13,842 nt of DNA from Burkholderiales bacterium (GTDB lineage Bacteria > Pseudomonadota > Gammaproteobacteria > Burkholderiales > Burkholderiaceae_C), in assembly GCA_947448105.1 (NCBI GenBank), contig CANFNE010000031.1:1-13842 (forward strand), read 5' to 3'. A model generated the notes under the pieces. It worked only from the letters and a program-made list of their open reading frames with translations. It searched no databases and was not told the DNA's origin. Below are positions 6,188-12,780 of the stretch, one piece after another. The translations under genes were made by a program, and so were the position numbers. Numbering within the stretch: the stretch's first letter is position 1; each line of letters starts with the position of its first letter.

Positions 6188-7516
6188 ATGAAAAGAACCA
6201 TCATTGAAGTTATTTTGGCCCTGGCCCTGGTGGGCGCGGGCGCCTTTGGCTGGACCAACTTTAAAGGCAACCAAAAAGCCACGGGCCAGCTGACCGAGCT
6301 CAAGGCAGCTTCGGAAGAAGCGACCAAGGCTGTCGCCGAGAAGGAAGCCGCCATCAAGGCCGCCGAAGAAGAAATGGCGACCCTGCGCGAAGAAATGGCA
6401 CCCCTGGAAGGCCAGGCGCAGCAGCTCGCCGCAGTGAAAGCGGCCATGGCCAATGGTGCGACCCTGGCCGACCTGGAAGCCGCCTACAAATCACAAAAGA
6501 ACCTGTCGGCCGAACGCCAGGTGGGCCTGGGCGCGTTGCGCATGCTTACCAAGGGCGCAGAAGACCCGGCCGCCATCGAGTCCTTCCGCAAAGCACTGCA
6601 AATGTCGGAGTTGGGCGACCGCAAAAACACCATTTGCGCCGCCCAGATCGCTTTGTCTGCCGCTGGCGAAAAAGTGGCTGTCATGGCCGACTGCATTCCC
6701 AAGAGCGCCAAAGGTGACAAGGGTGACAAGGCCGAAAAAGGTGGCCACGGTGACAAAGCCGCCGCCAAAGACGGCCACAGCAAGGACGATGGCCACGACC
6801 ATGCCAAGGACGACGGCCACGGCAAATCCGATGACAAAAAAGCCCCCGAAAAACACGCGGTTCACTGGTCTTACGAGGGTGACATGGGCCCCGAGCGCTG
6901 GGGCAAAGAGTTCCCCACCTGCGCCAAAGGCAAATCACAGTCGCCCCTGGACATCCGTGGCCCCTTCGTCAAGTCGCGCGTGGTGGTGACAACCGACTAC
7001 AAGGAAGGCCCGCTGAAGATGATCAACAACGGCCACACCATCCAGGTCAACGTGGTGCCCGGCAGCAAGATCCGCATCGACGGCGTGGCGCATGAGCTGC
7101 TGCAGTTCCACTTTCACCGCCCTAGCGAAGAAAAAATTGACGGCAAGCCCATGGCCATGGTGGTGCACTTTGTGCATAAGAGCGCCGAAGGCAAGCTCGC
7201 AGTCTTGGGCGTCTTGCTCAAGGAAGGCAATGAAAACCCGGGCATCAAAACCCTGTGGGCCAATATGCCAATGGAAGAAGGCCCTGAAGTGGCGCCCGAA
7301 GGCGTGAACTTCAACCCGGCCAATCTGCTGCCGCGCGAGTTTGATTTCTACAGCTACGAAGGCTCGCTCACCACGCCGCCGTGCACCGAGGGCGTGCGCT
7401 TCTTTATCTTGAAGTCCACCGTCAACGTGGCCAAGGAACAGGTTGCAGCATTCCCCTTTAAGCGCAATGCGCGTCCGGTGCAAGAGCTCAATGGCCGCGA
7501 GATAACGACCAATTAA
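6188..7516 (+). CDS. Membrane-anchored multidomain alpha-carbonic anhydrase
   Basis: The C-terminal domain is a complete alpha-class carbonic anhydrase (CO2 + H2O to bicarbonate + H+). Zinc ligands by family pattern are H308 and H310 (QFHFH) and H327 (VVHFVH). E314 fits the gatekeeper Glu, T395 in GSLTTPPC fits Thr199, and H283 in NNGH fits the proton-shuttle His64. C245 and C399 occupy the positions of the usual structural disulfide, which suggests the periplasm. The N-terminus is unusual. A hydrophobic helix at 4-23 serves as signal anchor, a coiled coil spans about 28-82, and a helical region at about 85-170 has Cys150 and Cys169. A Gly/Asp/Lys/His-rich linker follows at 174-222. Ordinary bacterial alpha enzymes are about 220-260 residues with a cleaved signal; this is 442. 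A GAGAAG-type ribosome binding site precedes ATG 6188. The enzyme call is secure; the role of the N-terminal half is unknown. Confidence 0.95.
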   Translation: MKRTIIEVILALALVGAGAFGWTNFKGNQKATGQLTELKAASEEATKAVAEKEAAIKAAEEEMATLREEMAPLEGQAQQLAAVKAAMANGATLADLEAAYKSQKNLSAERQVGLGALRMLTKGAEDPAAIESFRKALQMSELGDRKNTICAAQIALSAAGEKVAVMADCIPKSAKGDKGDKAEKGGHGDKAAAKDGHSKDDGHDHAKDDGHGKSDDKKAPEKHAVHWSYEGDMGPERWGKEFPTCAKGKSQSPLDIRGPFVKSRVVVTTDYKEGPLKMINNGHTIQVNVVPGSKIRIDGVAHELLQFHFHRPSEEKIDGKPMAMVVHFVHKSAEGKLAVLGVLLKEGNENPGIKTLWANMPMEEGPEVAPEGVNFNPANLLPREFDFYSYEGSLTTPPCTEGVRFFILKSTVNVAKEQVAAFPFKRNARPVQELNGREITTN

Positions 7517-7549
7517 GGCACTTTGCCCCTTAACCGCCCCAAGGCTCCC

Positions 7550-8083
7550 ATGCAAAAAAAATCTTCCCTCACGACGATTGTCTTGACTGCGCTGTTCACC
7601 CTGCTGCTGGCGCTGGCCATGGGCTGGGGTGCGGTGGAGATGGGCTTGATTCACCTCAGCCCGCAAGTAAGCGGGGGGCGTGACGGCGAGTTGGACGGGC
7701 CCAATATGCTGGGCAAAAAAGGCGGCAACTTCGTTTGCGAAGTGACCATCTCCACCCCCCAGGGCGCGCTCAACTCCGAGCCTAAGGTGTATTCGGACAT
7801 CATGGTCGTGGGCCTGGAGCCTGAGTCCAAATCGGGCTGGTACCAGGGCGAGTACACGATTTCCGAGTCGCGCAAGGGCGCGCTGCGCATGGAAGGCACC
7901 AAGGCCTTTGTCAGCCGCCCCGCCATGTTTGAGCGCTTTGGCCAGATGATCACCCAGGAAGAGTTCACCCTGGACCTGAGCGACGGCGCCTTTGTGCAAA
8001 CCCTGACCTTCAAGGACGGCACGCGGCGCCACATGCTCAAGGGCATTTGCGCCAAGTTCACCAAGGCGCCTTTCGGAAAATAA
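7550..8083 (+). CDS. Small membrane-anchored protein of unknown function, next to carbonic anhydrase
   Basis: The 177-residue product starts at ATG 7550, preceded by AAGG 6 nt upstream. An in-frame TTG at 7523 is less likely. The N-terminus is two Lys followed by a long hydrophobic stretch (about residues 8-30), so it is either a signal anchor or a signal peptide. The rest is a soluble domain of about 140 residues, presumably periplasmic, with two cysteines (in NFVCEV and KGICAKF) that could form a disulfide. A run of eight A at 7554-7561 lies just after the start codon. The gene lies 33 nt after the carbonic anhydrase, on the same strand, with no terminator visible between them, so co-transcription is likely. 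I do not recognise a family. Confidence 0.8.
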   Translation: MQKKSSLTTIVLTALFTLLLALAMGWGAVEMGLIHLSPQVSGGRDGELDGPNMLGKKGGNFVCEVTISTPQGALNSEPKVYSDIMVVGLEPESKSGWYQGEYTISESRKGALRMEGTKAFVSRPAMFERFGQMITQEEFTLDLSDGAFVQTLTFKDGTRRHMLKGICAKFTKAPFGK

Positions 8084-8153
8084 GTACGCGCGGCCTCTTG
8101 CCGGGGCCGGTTTGCGTTGTCTTTGCCGCGACGGTCTGCGCCGGGCGCTTGCC

Positions 8154-8159
8154 TACAAT
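8154..8159 (+). promoter_or_regulatory. Candidate -10 element of pyrF, placed for a leaderless transcript
   Basis: TACAAT matches the sigma-70 -10 consensus TATAAT at five of six bases and ends 5 nt before the pyrF ATG. With the usual 6-7 nt to the start site, transcription would begin at or next to the A of the start codon. No good -35 hexamer is found 16-18 nt upstream, so the call is tentative. Confidence 0.45.
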
Positions 8160-8164
8160 GCGCC

Positions 8165-9013
8165 ATGACTTTTATCGACAAACTCGGCGCATCCGAGCGC
8201 CACAACCAGAGCTTGCTTTGCGTCGGCCTGGACCCTGATCCGGCCAAGTTTCCCCTGCACTGGCGCGGTGACGCTTCCAAGATTTTTGACTTTTGCGCGG
8301 CGATTGCCGAGGCCACAGCCGACCTGGCCATCGCCTTCAAACCCCAGATTGCCTACTTTGCCGCCCACCGCGCCGAAGACCAGCTCGAGCGCCTGATGGC
8401 GCACCTGCGCCAGGTCGCGCCCCGCGTGCCGGTGATTCTGGACGCCAAGCGCGGCGACATTGGCAACACCGCCGAGCAGTACGCGATTGAAGCCTTTGAG
8501 CGCTATGGCGCCGACGCCGTCACCCTCTCGCCCTTTATGGGCTGGGACTCGGTGCAACCGTATTTGAAATACCACGGCAAGGGCGCGTTTTTGCTGTGCC
8601 GCACCTCCAACCCCGGCGGTGACGACCTGCAAAACCAGCGCCTGGCCGACCTGCCGGGCCAACCAGCCTTGTTTGAACACATTGCGTCTCTGGCCCAAGG
8701 GCCCTGGAACCAGAACGGCCAGCTCGGCCTGGTGGTGGGCGCTACCCGCCCCTGCGAGATTGAACGCGTGCGCGCCCTGGCTCCCACACTGCCACTGCTC
8801 ATTCCCGGCGTAGGCGCCCAAGGCGGCGACGCGGCGGCCACAGTGCGCGCGGGCTGGCGCGGCAACGCGCAAAGCACACAGGCGCCCATCGTGGTCAATT
8901 CCTCGCGCGCCATCATCTACGCCGACAGCGGCACCGGCTTTGCCGCGGCAGCCCGCGCCGAGGCGCTCAAAACCCGCGCCCTGCTGCACGCCTGCCGCGT
9001 GCTGGCCGACTGA
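8165..9013 (+). CDS. pyrF: Orotidine 5'-phosphate decarboxylase, type 2
   Basis: PyrF catalyses the last step of de novo UMP synthesis, decarboxylating OMP to UMP in the cytoplasm. The 282-residue product has the features of the longer type 2 subfamily found in many betaproteobacteria and mycobacteria. These are CVGLDPDP near the N-terminus (19-26), LDAKRGDIGNTA at 92-103 with the catalytic Lys95 and Asp98, and GVGAQGGD and VVNSSRAIIYA in the C-terminal phosphate-binding region. ATG 8165 is chosen because an upstream in-frame start would place coding sequence over the TACAAT element and add an unconserved leader. No Shine-Dalgarno sequence is present. All key motifs are intact. Confidence 0.97.
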   Translation: MTFIDKLGASERHNQSLLCVGLDPDPAKFPLHWRGDASKIFDFCAAIAEATADLAIAFKPQIAYFAAHRAEDQLERLMAHLRQVAPRVPVILDAKRGDIGNTAEQYAIEAFERYGADAVTLSPFMGWDSVQPYLKYHGKGAFLLCRTSNPGGDDLQNQRLADLPGQPALFEHIASLAQGPWNQNGQLGLVVGATRPCEIERVRALAPTLPLLIPGVGAQGGDAAATVRAGWRGNAQSTQAPIVVNSSRAIIYADSGTGFAAAARAEALKTRALLHACRVLAD

Positions 9014-9045
9014 TTTCCCTGCCCTTTCATACCGAGGCCTGTCCC

Positions 9046-9669
9046 ATGAAGCTTTACTACGCCCCGCGCGCGCCCAACCCCCGCCGGGTACAAATGTTCA
9101 TGGCCGAAAAAGGCGTGAGCGGCATCGCCCTGGTGCCGGTGGACCTGAACGGGGGCGAACACTTTGGCGCGGCCTTTCGCGCCAAAAGCCCTTTGGCCAA
9201 GGTGCCCGCGCTGGAACTCGACGACGGCCGGGTGCTGACCGAAACCCGCGCCATTTGCAGCTACCTGGAAGGCCTGTACCCCGAAACCAACCTGATGGGC
9301 GCCGACTTTGACGAGCGGGCCTTTATTGAAATGGCCGACCGCCGCGTGGAATGGTCGCTGCTGCTGGGCATCGCCAACGGCGTGCGCCACACGCACCCCG
9401 GCCTGGCGCCCCTGGAGTCACCCCAGTTTGCCGACTTTGGCCTCTCGCAGACCGGCAAGGTCAAAGAAGCCGCCAAGGTGTTTGACCAGCTGCTGCAAAC
9501 GCAGGCCTGGATGGCCGGGCCGCGTTTCACCATTGCCGACATCACCGCCTTTTGCGCGCTGGAGTTCGGGCGCGCCTTGCTCAAATTCAGCCCATCAGAC
9601 CTGGGCCTGGCTGCTCTGCAAGACTGGCGCGACCGCATGGCCGCGCGCCCCAGCGCCAAAGTGGTCTAA
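9046..9669 (+). CDS. Glutathione S-transferase family protein
   Basis: The 207-residue cytosolic protein has the two-domain GST layout. The N-terminal thioredoxin-like domain runs to about residue 80, with the cis-proline motif VPAL at 53-56 and a glutathione-binding TETRAI at 65-70. The helical C-terminal domain carries the N-capping motif in FTIADITAF. Such proteins conjugate or reduce substrates with glutathione, but the substrate cannot be read from sequence. The N-terminal segment APRAPNPRR has no obvious Ser, Cys or Tyr at the usual catalytic place, though Tyr4/Tyr5 lie nearby, so the class is uncertain. GAGG lies about 8 nt before ATG 9046. It lies 32 nt after pyrF and 8 nt before the next gene. 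Confidence 0.93.
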   Translation: MKLYYAPRAPNPRRVQMFMAEKGVSGIALVPVDLNGGEHFGAAFRAKSPLAKVPALELDDGRVLTETRAICSYLEGLYPETNLMGADFDERAFIEMADRRVEWSLLLGIANGVRHTHPGLAPLESPQFADFGLSQTGKVKEAAKVFDQLLQTQAWMAGPRFTIADITAFCALEFGRALLKFSPSDLGLAALQDWRDRMAARPSAKVV

Positions 9670-9677
9670 GGCGCTGC

Positions 9678-10475
9678 ATGTTTCTGGCGTCCAAGCTGCT
9701 GGTTTTTTTGACCGAGCCGCTGGCCTGGATCGCTGCCCTGGTGCTGGCGGGCCTGGTGCTGCTGGAGAAAGCGCAGTCCGGCGCACCGCAACCGGGCAAA
9801 GGCCGATGGGGCCTGCGCATGCTGTGGCTGGCCTTGTTCCTGCTGCTCATCCAAGGCTGGGAGCCGCTGCCCGATGCGCTGCTGCGTCGGCTGGAAGACC
9901 CCTACAGCCACCCGCCCACGGCGCAGCAAGTGCAGGCCTTCCAAGGCGTGGTCGTGCTCGGTGGCGCGCTGGAGCCCTCGCACATGTGGGAAGGCCGCAG
10001 TCAGGTGGCCCTCAATGGCGCGGCCGAGCGCATGCTCGTGCCGCTGGCGCTGCTGCGCCAAAACCCCGCACTGCAACTGCTGTTTACCGGTGGCGAAGGC
10101 GAGCTGCTGGGCCAGGGCCTGTCCGAAGCCGCGCGTGCCCGGCTTTTTTACGCATCCATGGGCCTGCCGCCCGAACGCCTGCGGGTGGAAGACCGCTCCC
10201 GCACTACTTTTGAGAACGCAGTTTTTAGCGCCCGCCTGCCCGGTGTTGACCCCAAGCAGCCCTGGCTCCTGGTGACCTCCGCCTGGCATATGCGCCGGGC
10301 GCTCGCCACCTTCGAACAAGCCGGCTGGAACGTGACGCCCTATGCCGTGGACTTTGCTACCGGCAGCCACACGCCGTGGACCGAATATTCGCTGCTGCGC
10401 GGCAGCCGCAAATGGGCCTTGCTCTTGCACGAGCTGCTGGGTTGGCTGGCCTACCGCTTGGCTGGGCAGGCCTAA
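9678..10475 (+). CDS. YdcF/ElyC family (DUF218) membrane protein
   Basis: The 265-residue product has two N-terminal hydrophobic helices (about 4-29 and 44-59) followed by a DUF218 domain. Family signatures are VVVLGGALE (91-99), NGAAERM (113-119), FTGGEGE (136-142), EDRSRTTFENA (171-181) and LLVTSAWHMRRA (197-208). The topology resembles E. coli ElyC, which is linked to envelope peptidoglycan and lipid-carrier homeostasis. The biochemical activity of this family is poorly defined, so I give no symbol. ATG 9678 is chosen because it starts directly before the first membrane helix. It follows the GST gene by 8 nt, so the two are probably co-transcribed. A strong inverted repeat overlaps the stop codon. 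Confidence 0.9.
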   Translation: MFLASKLLVFLTEPLAWIAALVLAGLVLLEKAQSGAPQPGKGRWGLRMLWLALFLLLIQGWEPLPDALLRRLEDPYSHPPTAQQVQAFQGVVVLGGALEPSHMWEGRSQVALNGAAERMLVPLALLRQNPALQLLFTGGEGELLGQGLSEAARARLFYASMGLPPERLRVEDRSRTTFENAVFSARLPGVDPKQPWLLVTSAWHMRRALATFEQAGWNVTPYAVDFATGSHTPWTEYSLLRGSRKWALLLHELLGWLAYRLAGQA

Positions 10476-10493
10476 AGGCGCAGCAGGCCTGCC
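10465..10493. terminator. Inverted repeat between convergent genes, likely bidirectional terminator hairpin
   Basis: GGCAGGCCT (10465-10473) and AGGCCTGCC (10485-10493) are perfect 9-bp inverted copies around an 11-nt loop. The repeat spans the stop of the YdcF-like gene and ends 10 nt before the stop of the convergent CBS-domain gene. No T-run follows on either strand, so it may act as a hairpin barrier or an mRNA 3'-end stabiliser rather than a classic intrinsic terminator. Confidence 0.6.
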
Positions 10494-10502
10494 ACTGGCG
10501 AT

Positions 10503-11810
10503 TCAAACCGCCTCGTCCGTCACCTTACTGCGCACCGCCAGCACCTTGTCCACGCGCCGGCCGTCCAGGTCGATGACTTCAAAGGTCCAGGCCTGGCATT
10601 CAATGCGTTCGCCCAGACGCGGCAATCGCCCGGAGATGGACATCAGCAAGCCCGCCAGCGTGTTGTAGCGCCCACGTTCTTCGGCCGGCAATTCGTCCAT
10701 ATCCAGCCGCGCCTTGAGCTCGCCCAAGGGCATTACGCCGTCGAGCAACCAGCTACCGTCCTCGCGCTCCGTGGCCCAGGCGTCCGCTTGTGCACCCATC
10801 TGCAGCTCGCCGGTGATGGCTTCCAGCAAGTCGCGCGGTGTGAGCAGGCCTTGCACCACGCCGTATTCGTCCACCACAAACACCAGGCGCCCGGACTGCA
10901 GGCGAAACTGCTCGAGCAACTCCATGCCGCTCAGGGTCTCGGGAACAAAAACAGCAGGCGCGGCGTGCGCGCTAATGGGTGCGTCGGGCTGCGCGCGCAG
11001 GTCCAGCAGCTGTGCCACGCTGATGACGCCGACCACATCGTCCAGCGAGCCCCGGCACACGGGGTACCAGGAGTGCGCGCCTTTGCCGCCGCCCGTAGCC
11101 GCCAGGGCCAGGCTGTGCGACACGGTGTCGGCACCGTCGAGCCACTGCACATCGGTGCGCGGCGTCATGAGCGAGGTCAGCGGCCGCTCATCGAGGCGAA
11201 ACACGTTTTGCACCATCTGGTGCTCGTGCTCCTCGATCAAACCAGCGTCCACGCCCTCCTCCAGACTGGCTGAGATCTCTTCCTCGGTCACCGCGCGCGA
11301 GGCCGTGGTGTCAATGCGCAGCAGCTTGAGCGTGCCCGCCGTGGTGCTGGAGAGCAGCTTCACAAAGGGCTTGGCCGCCGTGGCCAGCCAGAGCATGGGC
11401 CGCGCCACCCAGCAGGCCACCGTCTCCGGGTGCAACTGGCCGATGCGCTTGGGCACCAACTCGCCAAAAATAATGGTGGTGAACGTGATCGCCGTCACCA
11501 CCAGCGCGGTGGCCGAGATGGCAGCGGCCTTCTCCGACGTGCCCCAGGTCTGCAGCCAGGCGGCCACCCCGTCGCTGAACGCAGCCTCACCCACAATGCC
11601 GTTGAGCACGCCAATCGAGGTGATGCCCACCTGCACCGTGGACAAAAACTGGTTGGGGTTGCCCAGCAACTCCAAAGCCGCCTTGGCCCCACGGTTACCG
11701 GCCTCGGCCAAGGCCGCCAGACGCGCACGTTTGCTGCCGGCCAGCGCCAGCTCGGACATGGCAAACACGCCATTGAGCAGCGTCAAAAAAACGATCAGCA
11801 AAAATTCCAT
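10503..11810 (-). CDS. CNNM/CorC/HlyC-type CBS-domain membrane protein
   Basis: The 435-residue product has the standard layout of the bacterial CorC/CNNM family. An N-terminal DUF21 membrane domain covers about residues 1-160 (MSELALAGSKRARL, GITSIGVLNG and FGELVPKR are visible). It is followed by two CBS domains (about 210-335, with MTPRTD and VVDEYGVVQGLLT) and a C-terminal CorC_HlyC domain with PCMH-like fold (from about 350). Such proteins are linked to magnesium or other divalent-cation export; haemolysin names in databases are historical. ATG 11810 is chosen because the DUF21 helix starts at once. An in-frame GTG at 11840 would overlap the apaH start. No good ribosome binding site is seen. 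It is divergent from apaH by 23 nt and convergent with the YdcF-like gene. Confidence 0.95.
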   Translation of the reverse strand: MEFLLIVFLTLLNGVFAMSELALAGSKRARLAALAEAGNRGAKAALELLGNPNQFLSTVQVGITSIGVLNGIVGEAAFSDGVAAWLQTWGTSEKAAAISATALVVTAITFTTIIFGELVPKRIGQLHPETVACWVARPMLWLATAAKPFVKLLSSTTAGTLKLLRIDTTASRAVTEEEISASLEEGVDAGLIEEHEHQMVQNVFRLDERPLTSLMTPRTDVQWLDGADTVSHSLALAATGGGKGAHSWYPVCRGSLDDVVGVISVAQLLDLRAQPDAPISAHAAPAVFVPETLSGMELLEQFRLQSGRLVFVVDEYGVVQGLLTPRDLLEAITGELQMGAQADAWATEREDGSWLLDGVMPLGELKARLDMDELPAEERGRYNTLAGLLMSISGRLPRLGERIECQAWTFEVIDLDGRRVDKVLAVRSKVTDEAV

Positions 11811-11833
11811 GGAACTGGCGCGAAAATGAACAC

Positions 11834-12694
11834 ATGGCACTTTACTTGATTGGCGACGTGCAGGGCTGCAACAGCGCCCTGGGGCGGCTGCTGGACGACA
11901 TCGCTTTTTCCGCGAGCCGCGACACGCTTTATTTGCTGGGCGACCTGGTCAACCGCGGGCCGGATTCGCTGGGCGTGCTGCGCCGCCTGAAGGCGCTCGA
12001 CGGCACGGCGCACTGCCTGCTGGGCAACCACGACCTGCATTTGCTGGCGATTGCCCACGGCGTGCGGGGCCAGGGCCGTGGGGACACGCTGGACGCAGTT
12101 CTGGACGCGCCCGACCGGGGCGTGCTGCTGCACTGGCTGCGCCAGCAGTCCCTGGCGCACTCCATCAGCGTAGCGGGCCACAGGCTCTTGCTGGTGCACG
12201 CCGGCGTGTTACCCGACTGGAGCGCCGACCAGACCCTGGCACTGGCCGCCGAGGTGCAAGACGCGCTGCGCGCGCCGGCCTACGGCAGCTTTCTGAGCGC
12301 CATGTACGGCAACACGCCTGCGCAATGGAGCAACGCGCTGCGCGGAGCCGAGCGCCTGCGCGTCATCGTCAACGCCCTCACACGGCTGCGCTTGTGCGAC
12401 GCGCAAGGGCGCATGGAATTTGAAAGCAAGGAGGGCCCGGGCCAGGCGCCCGCCGGCTTCATGCCCTGGTTTGAGGTGCCGGGGCGGCGTACAGCGCAAG
12501 AAACGGTGGTGTTCGGCCACTGGTCCACCCTGGGGCCGCTGGCTCGGCGCGATGTGCTGGCGATGGACACCGGCTGCGTGTGGGGTGGCTGCCTGAGCGC
12601 ACTGCGGCTAGACCCGCAGCAAGCCGCGGGACCCTTGGACTGGACGCTGCACCAAGTGCACTGCGAAGCCGCGCAAAAACCAGGCAGGCTCTGA
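11834..12694 (+). CDS. apaH: Symmetrical diadenosine tetraphosphatase ApaH
   Basis: ApaH hydrolyses Ap4A and related dinucleotides symmetrically to nucleoside diphosphates and can remove Np4 caps from RNA. The 286-residue product, close to the family length, carries the metallophosphoesterase motifs in order: GDVQGC at 7-12, GDLVNRGPDS from 36, GNHDLHLLA from 64, and VHAG at 121-124. A later FGHW and DTGCVWGG complete the metal-binding set. The second motif has Asn where PPP-type phosphatases usually have Asp (GDxVDRG). ApaH proteins vary there, so this is not a defect. ATG 11834 gives the family start MALYLIGDVQGC. The upstream space is only 23 nt to the divergent CBS-domain gene, with no Shine-Dalgarno sequence. 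Confidence 0.96.
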   Translation: MALYLIGDVQGCNSALGRLLDDIAFSASRDTLYLLGDLVNRGPDSLGVLRRLKALDGTAHCLLGNHDLHLLAIAHGVRGQGRGDTLDAVLDAPDRGVLLHWLRQQSLAHSISVAGHRLLLVHAGVLPDWSADQTLALAAEVQDALRAPAYGSFLSAMYGNTPAQWSNALRGAERLRVIVNALTRLRLCDAQGRMEFESKEGPGQAPAGFMPWFEVPGRRTAQETVVFGHWSTLGPLARRDVLAMDTGCVWGGCLSALRLDPQQAAGPLDWTLHQVHCEAAQKPGRL

Positions 12695-12707
12695 AAACGC
12701 AGCAAAC

Positions 12708-12740
12708 AAAAAGTCCGGGGCCCTGCTGGCCCAAACCCCG
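12708..12740 (-). terminator. Intrinsic terminator of the RhlE-type helicase gene
   Basis: Read on the - strand, a GC-only hairpin (GGGCC, loop AGCAG, GGCCC; + strand 12718-12732) is followed after 5 nt by TTTTTG (12712-12707). Flanking CGGGG/CCCCG arms (12716-12720 and 12736-12740 on +) offer an alternative longer stem. It lies 41 nt after the helicase stop codon, the right place for its terminator. It could also stop apaH readthrough, but it has no T-run on the + strand. Confidence 0.75.
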
Positions 12741-12780
12741 AACCCCGAGGCGTCGCGCGCAGGCGCCGCGCCCCTCGCGC

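Noticed and set aside
11835..11850. Sigma-54-like sequence TGGCAC-N5-TTGA at the apaH start
   Set aside because: The essential GC of the -12 element is replaced by GA and the site lies inside the coding start, so it is probably chance.
11942..11962. Asn instead of Asp in the second phosphoesterase motif of ApaH as a sign of inactivity
   Set aside because: ApaH proteins tolerate other residues here (E. coli has GDLVARG as I recall), and the metal-binding residues are present.
12741..12780. GC-rich imperfect inverted repeat between apaH and the helicase gene
   Set aside because: The arms pair only with bulges and no T-run follows; the hairpin at 12708-12740 explains termination better.
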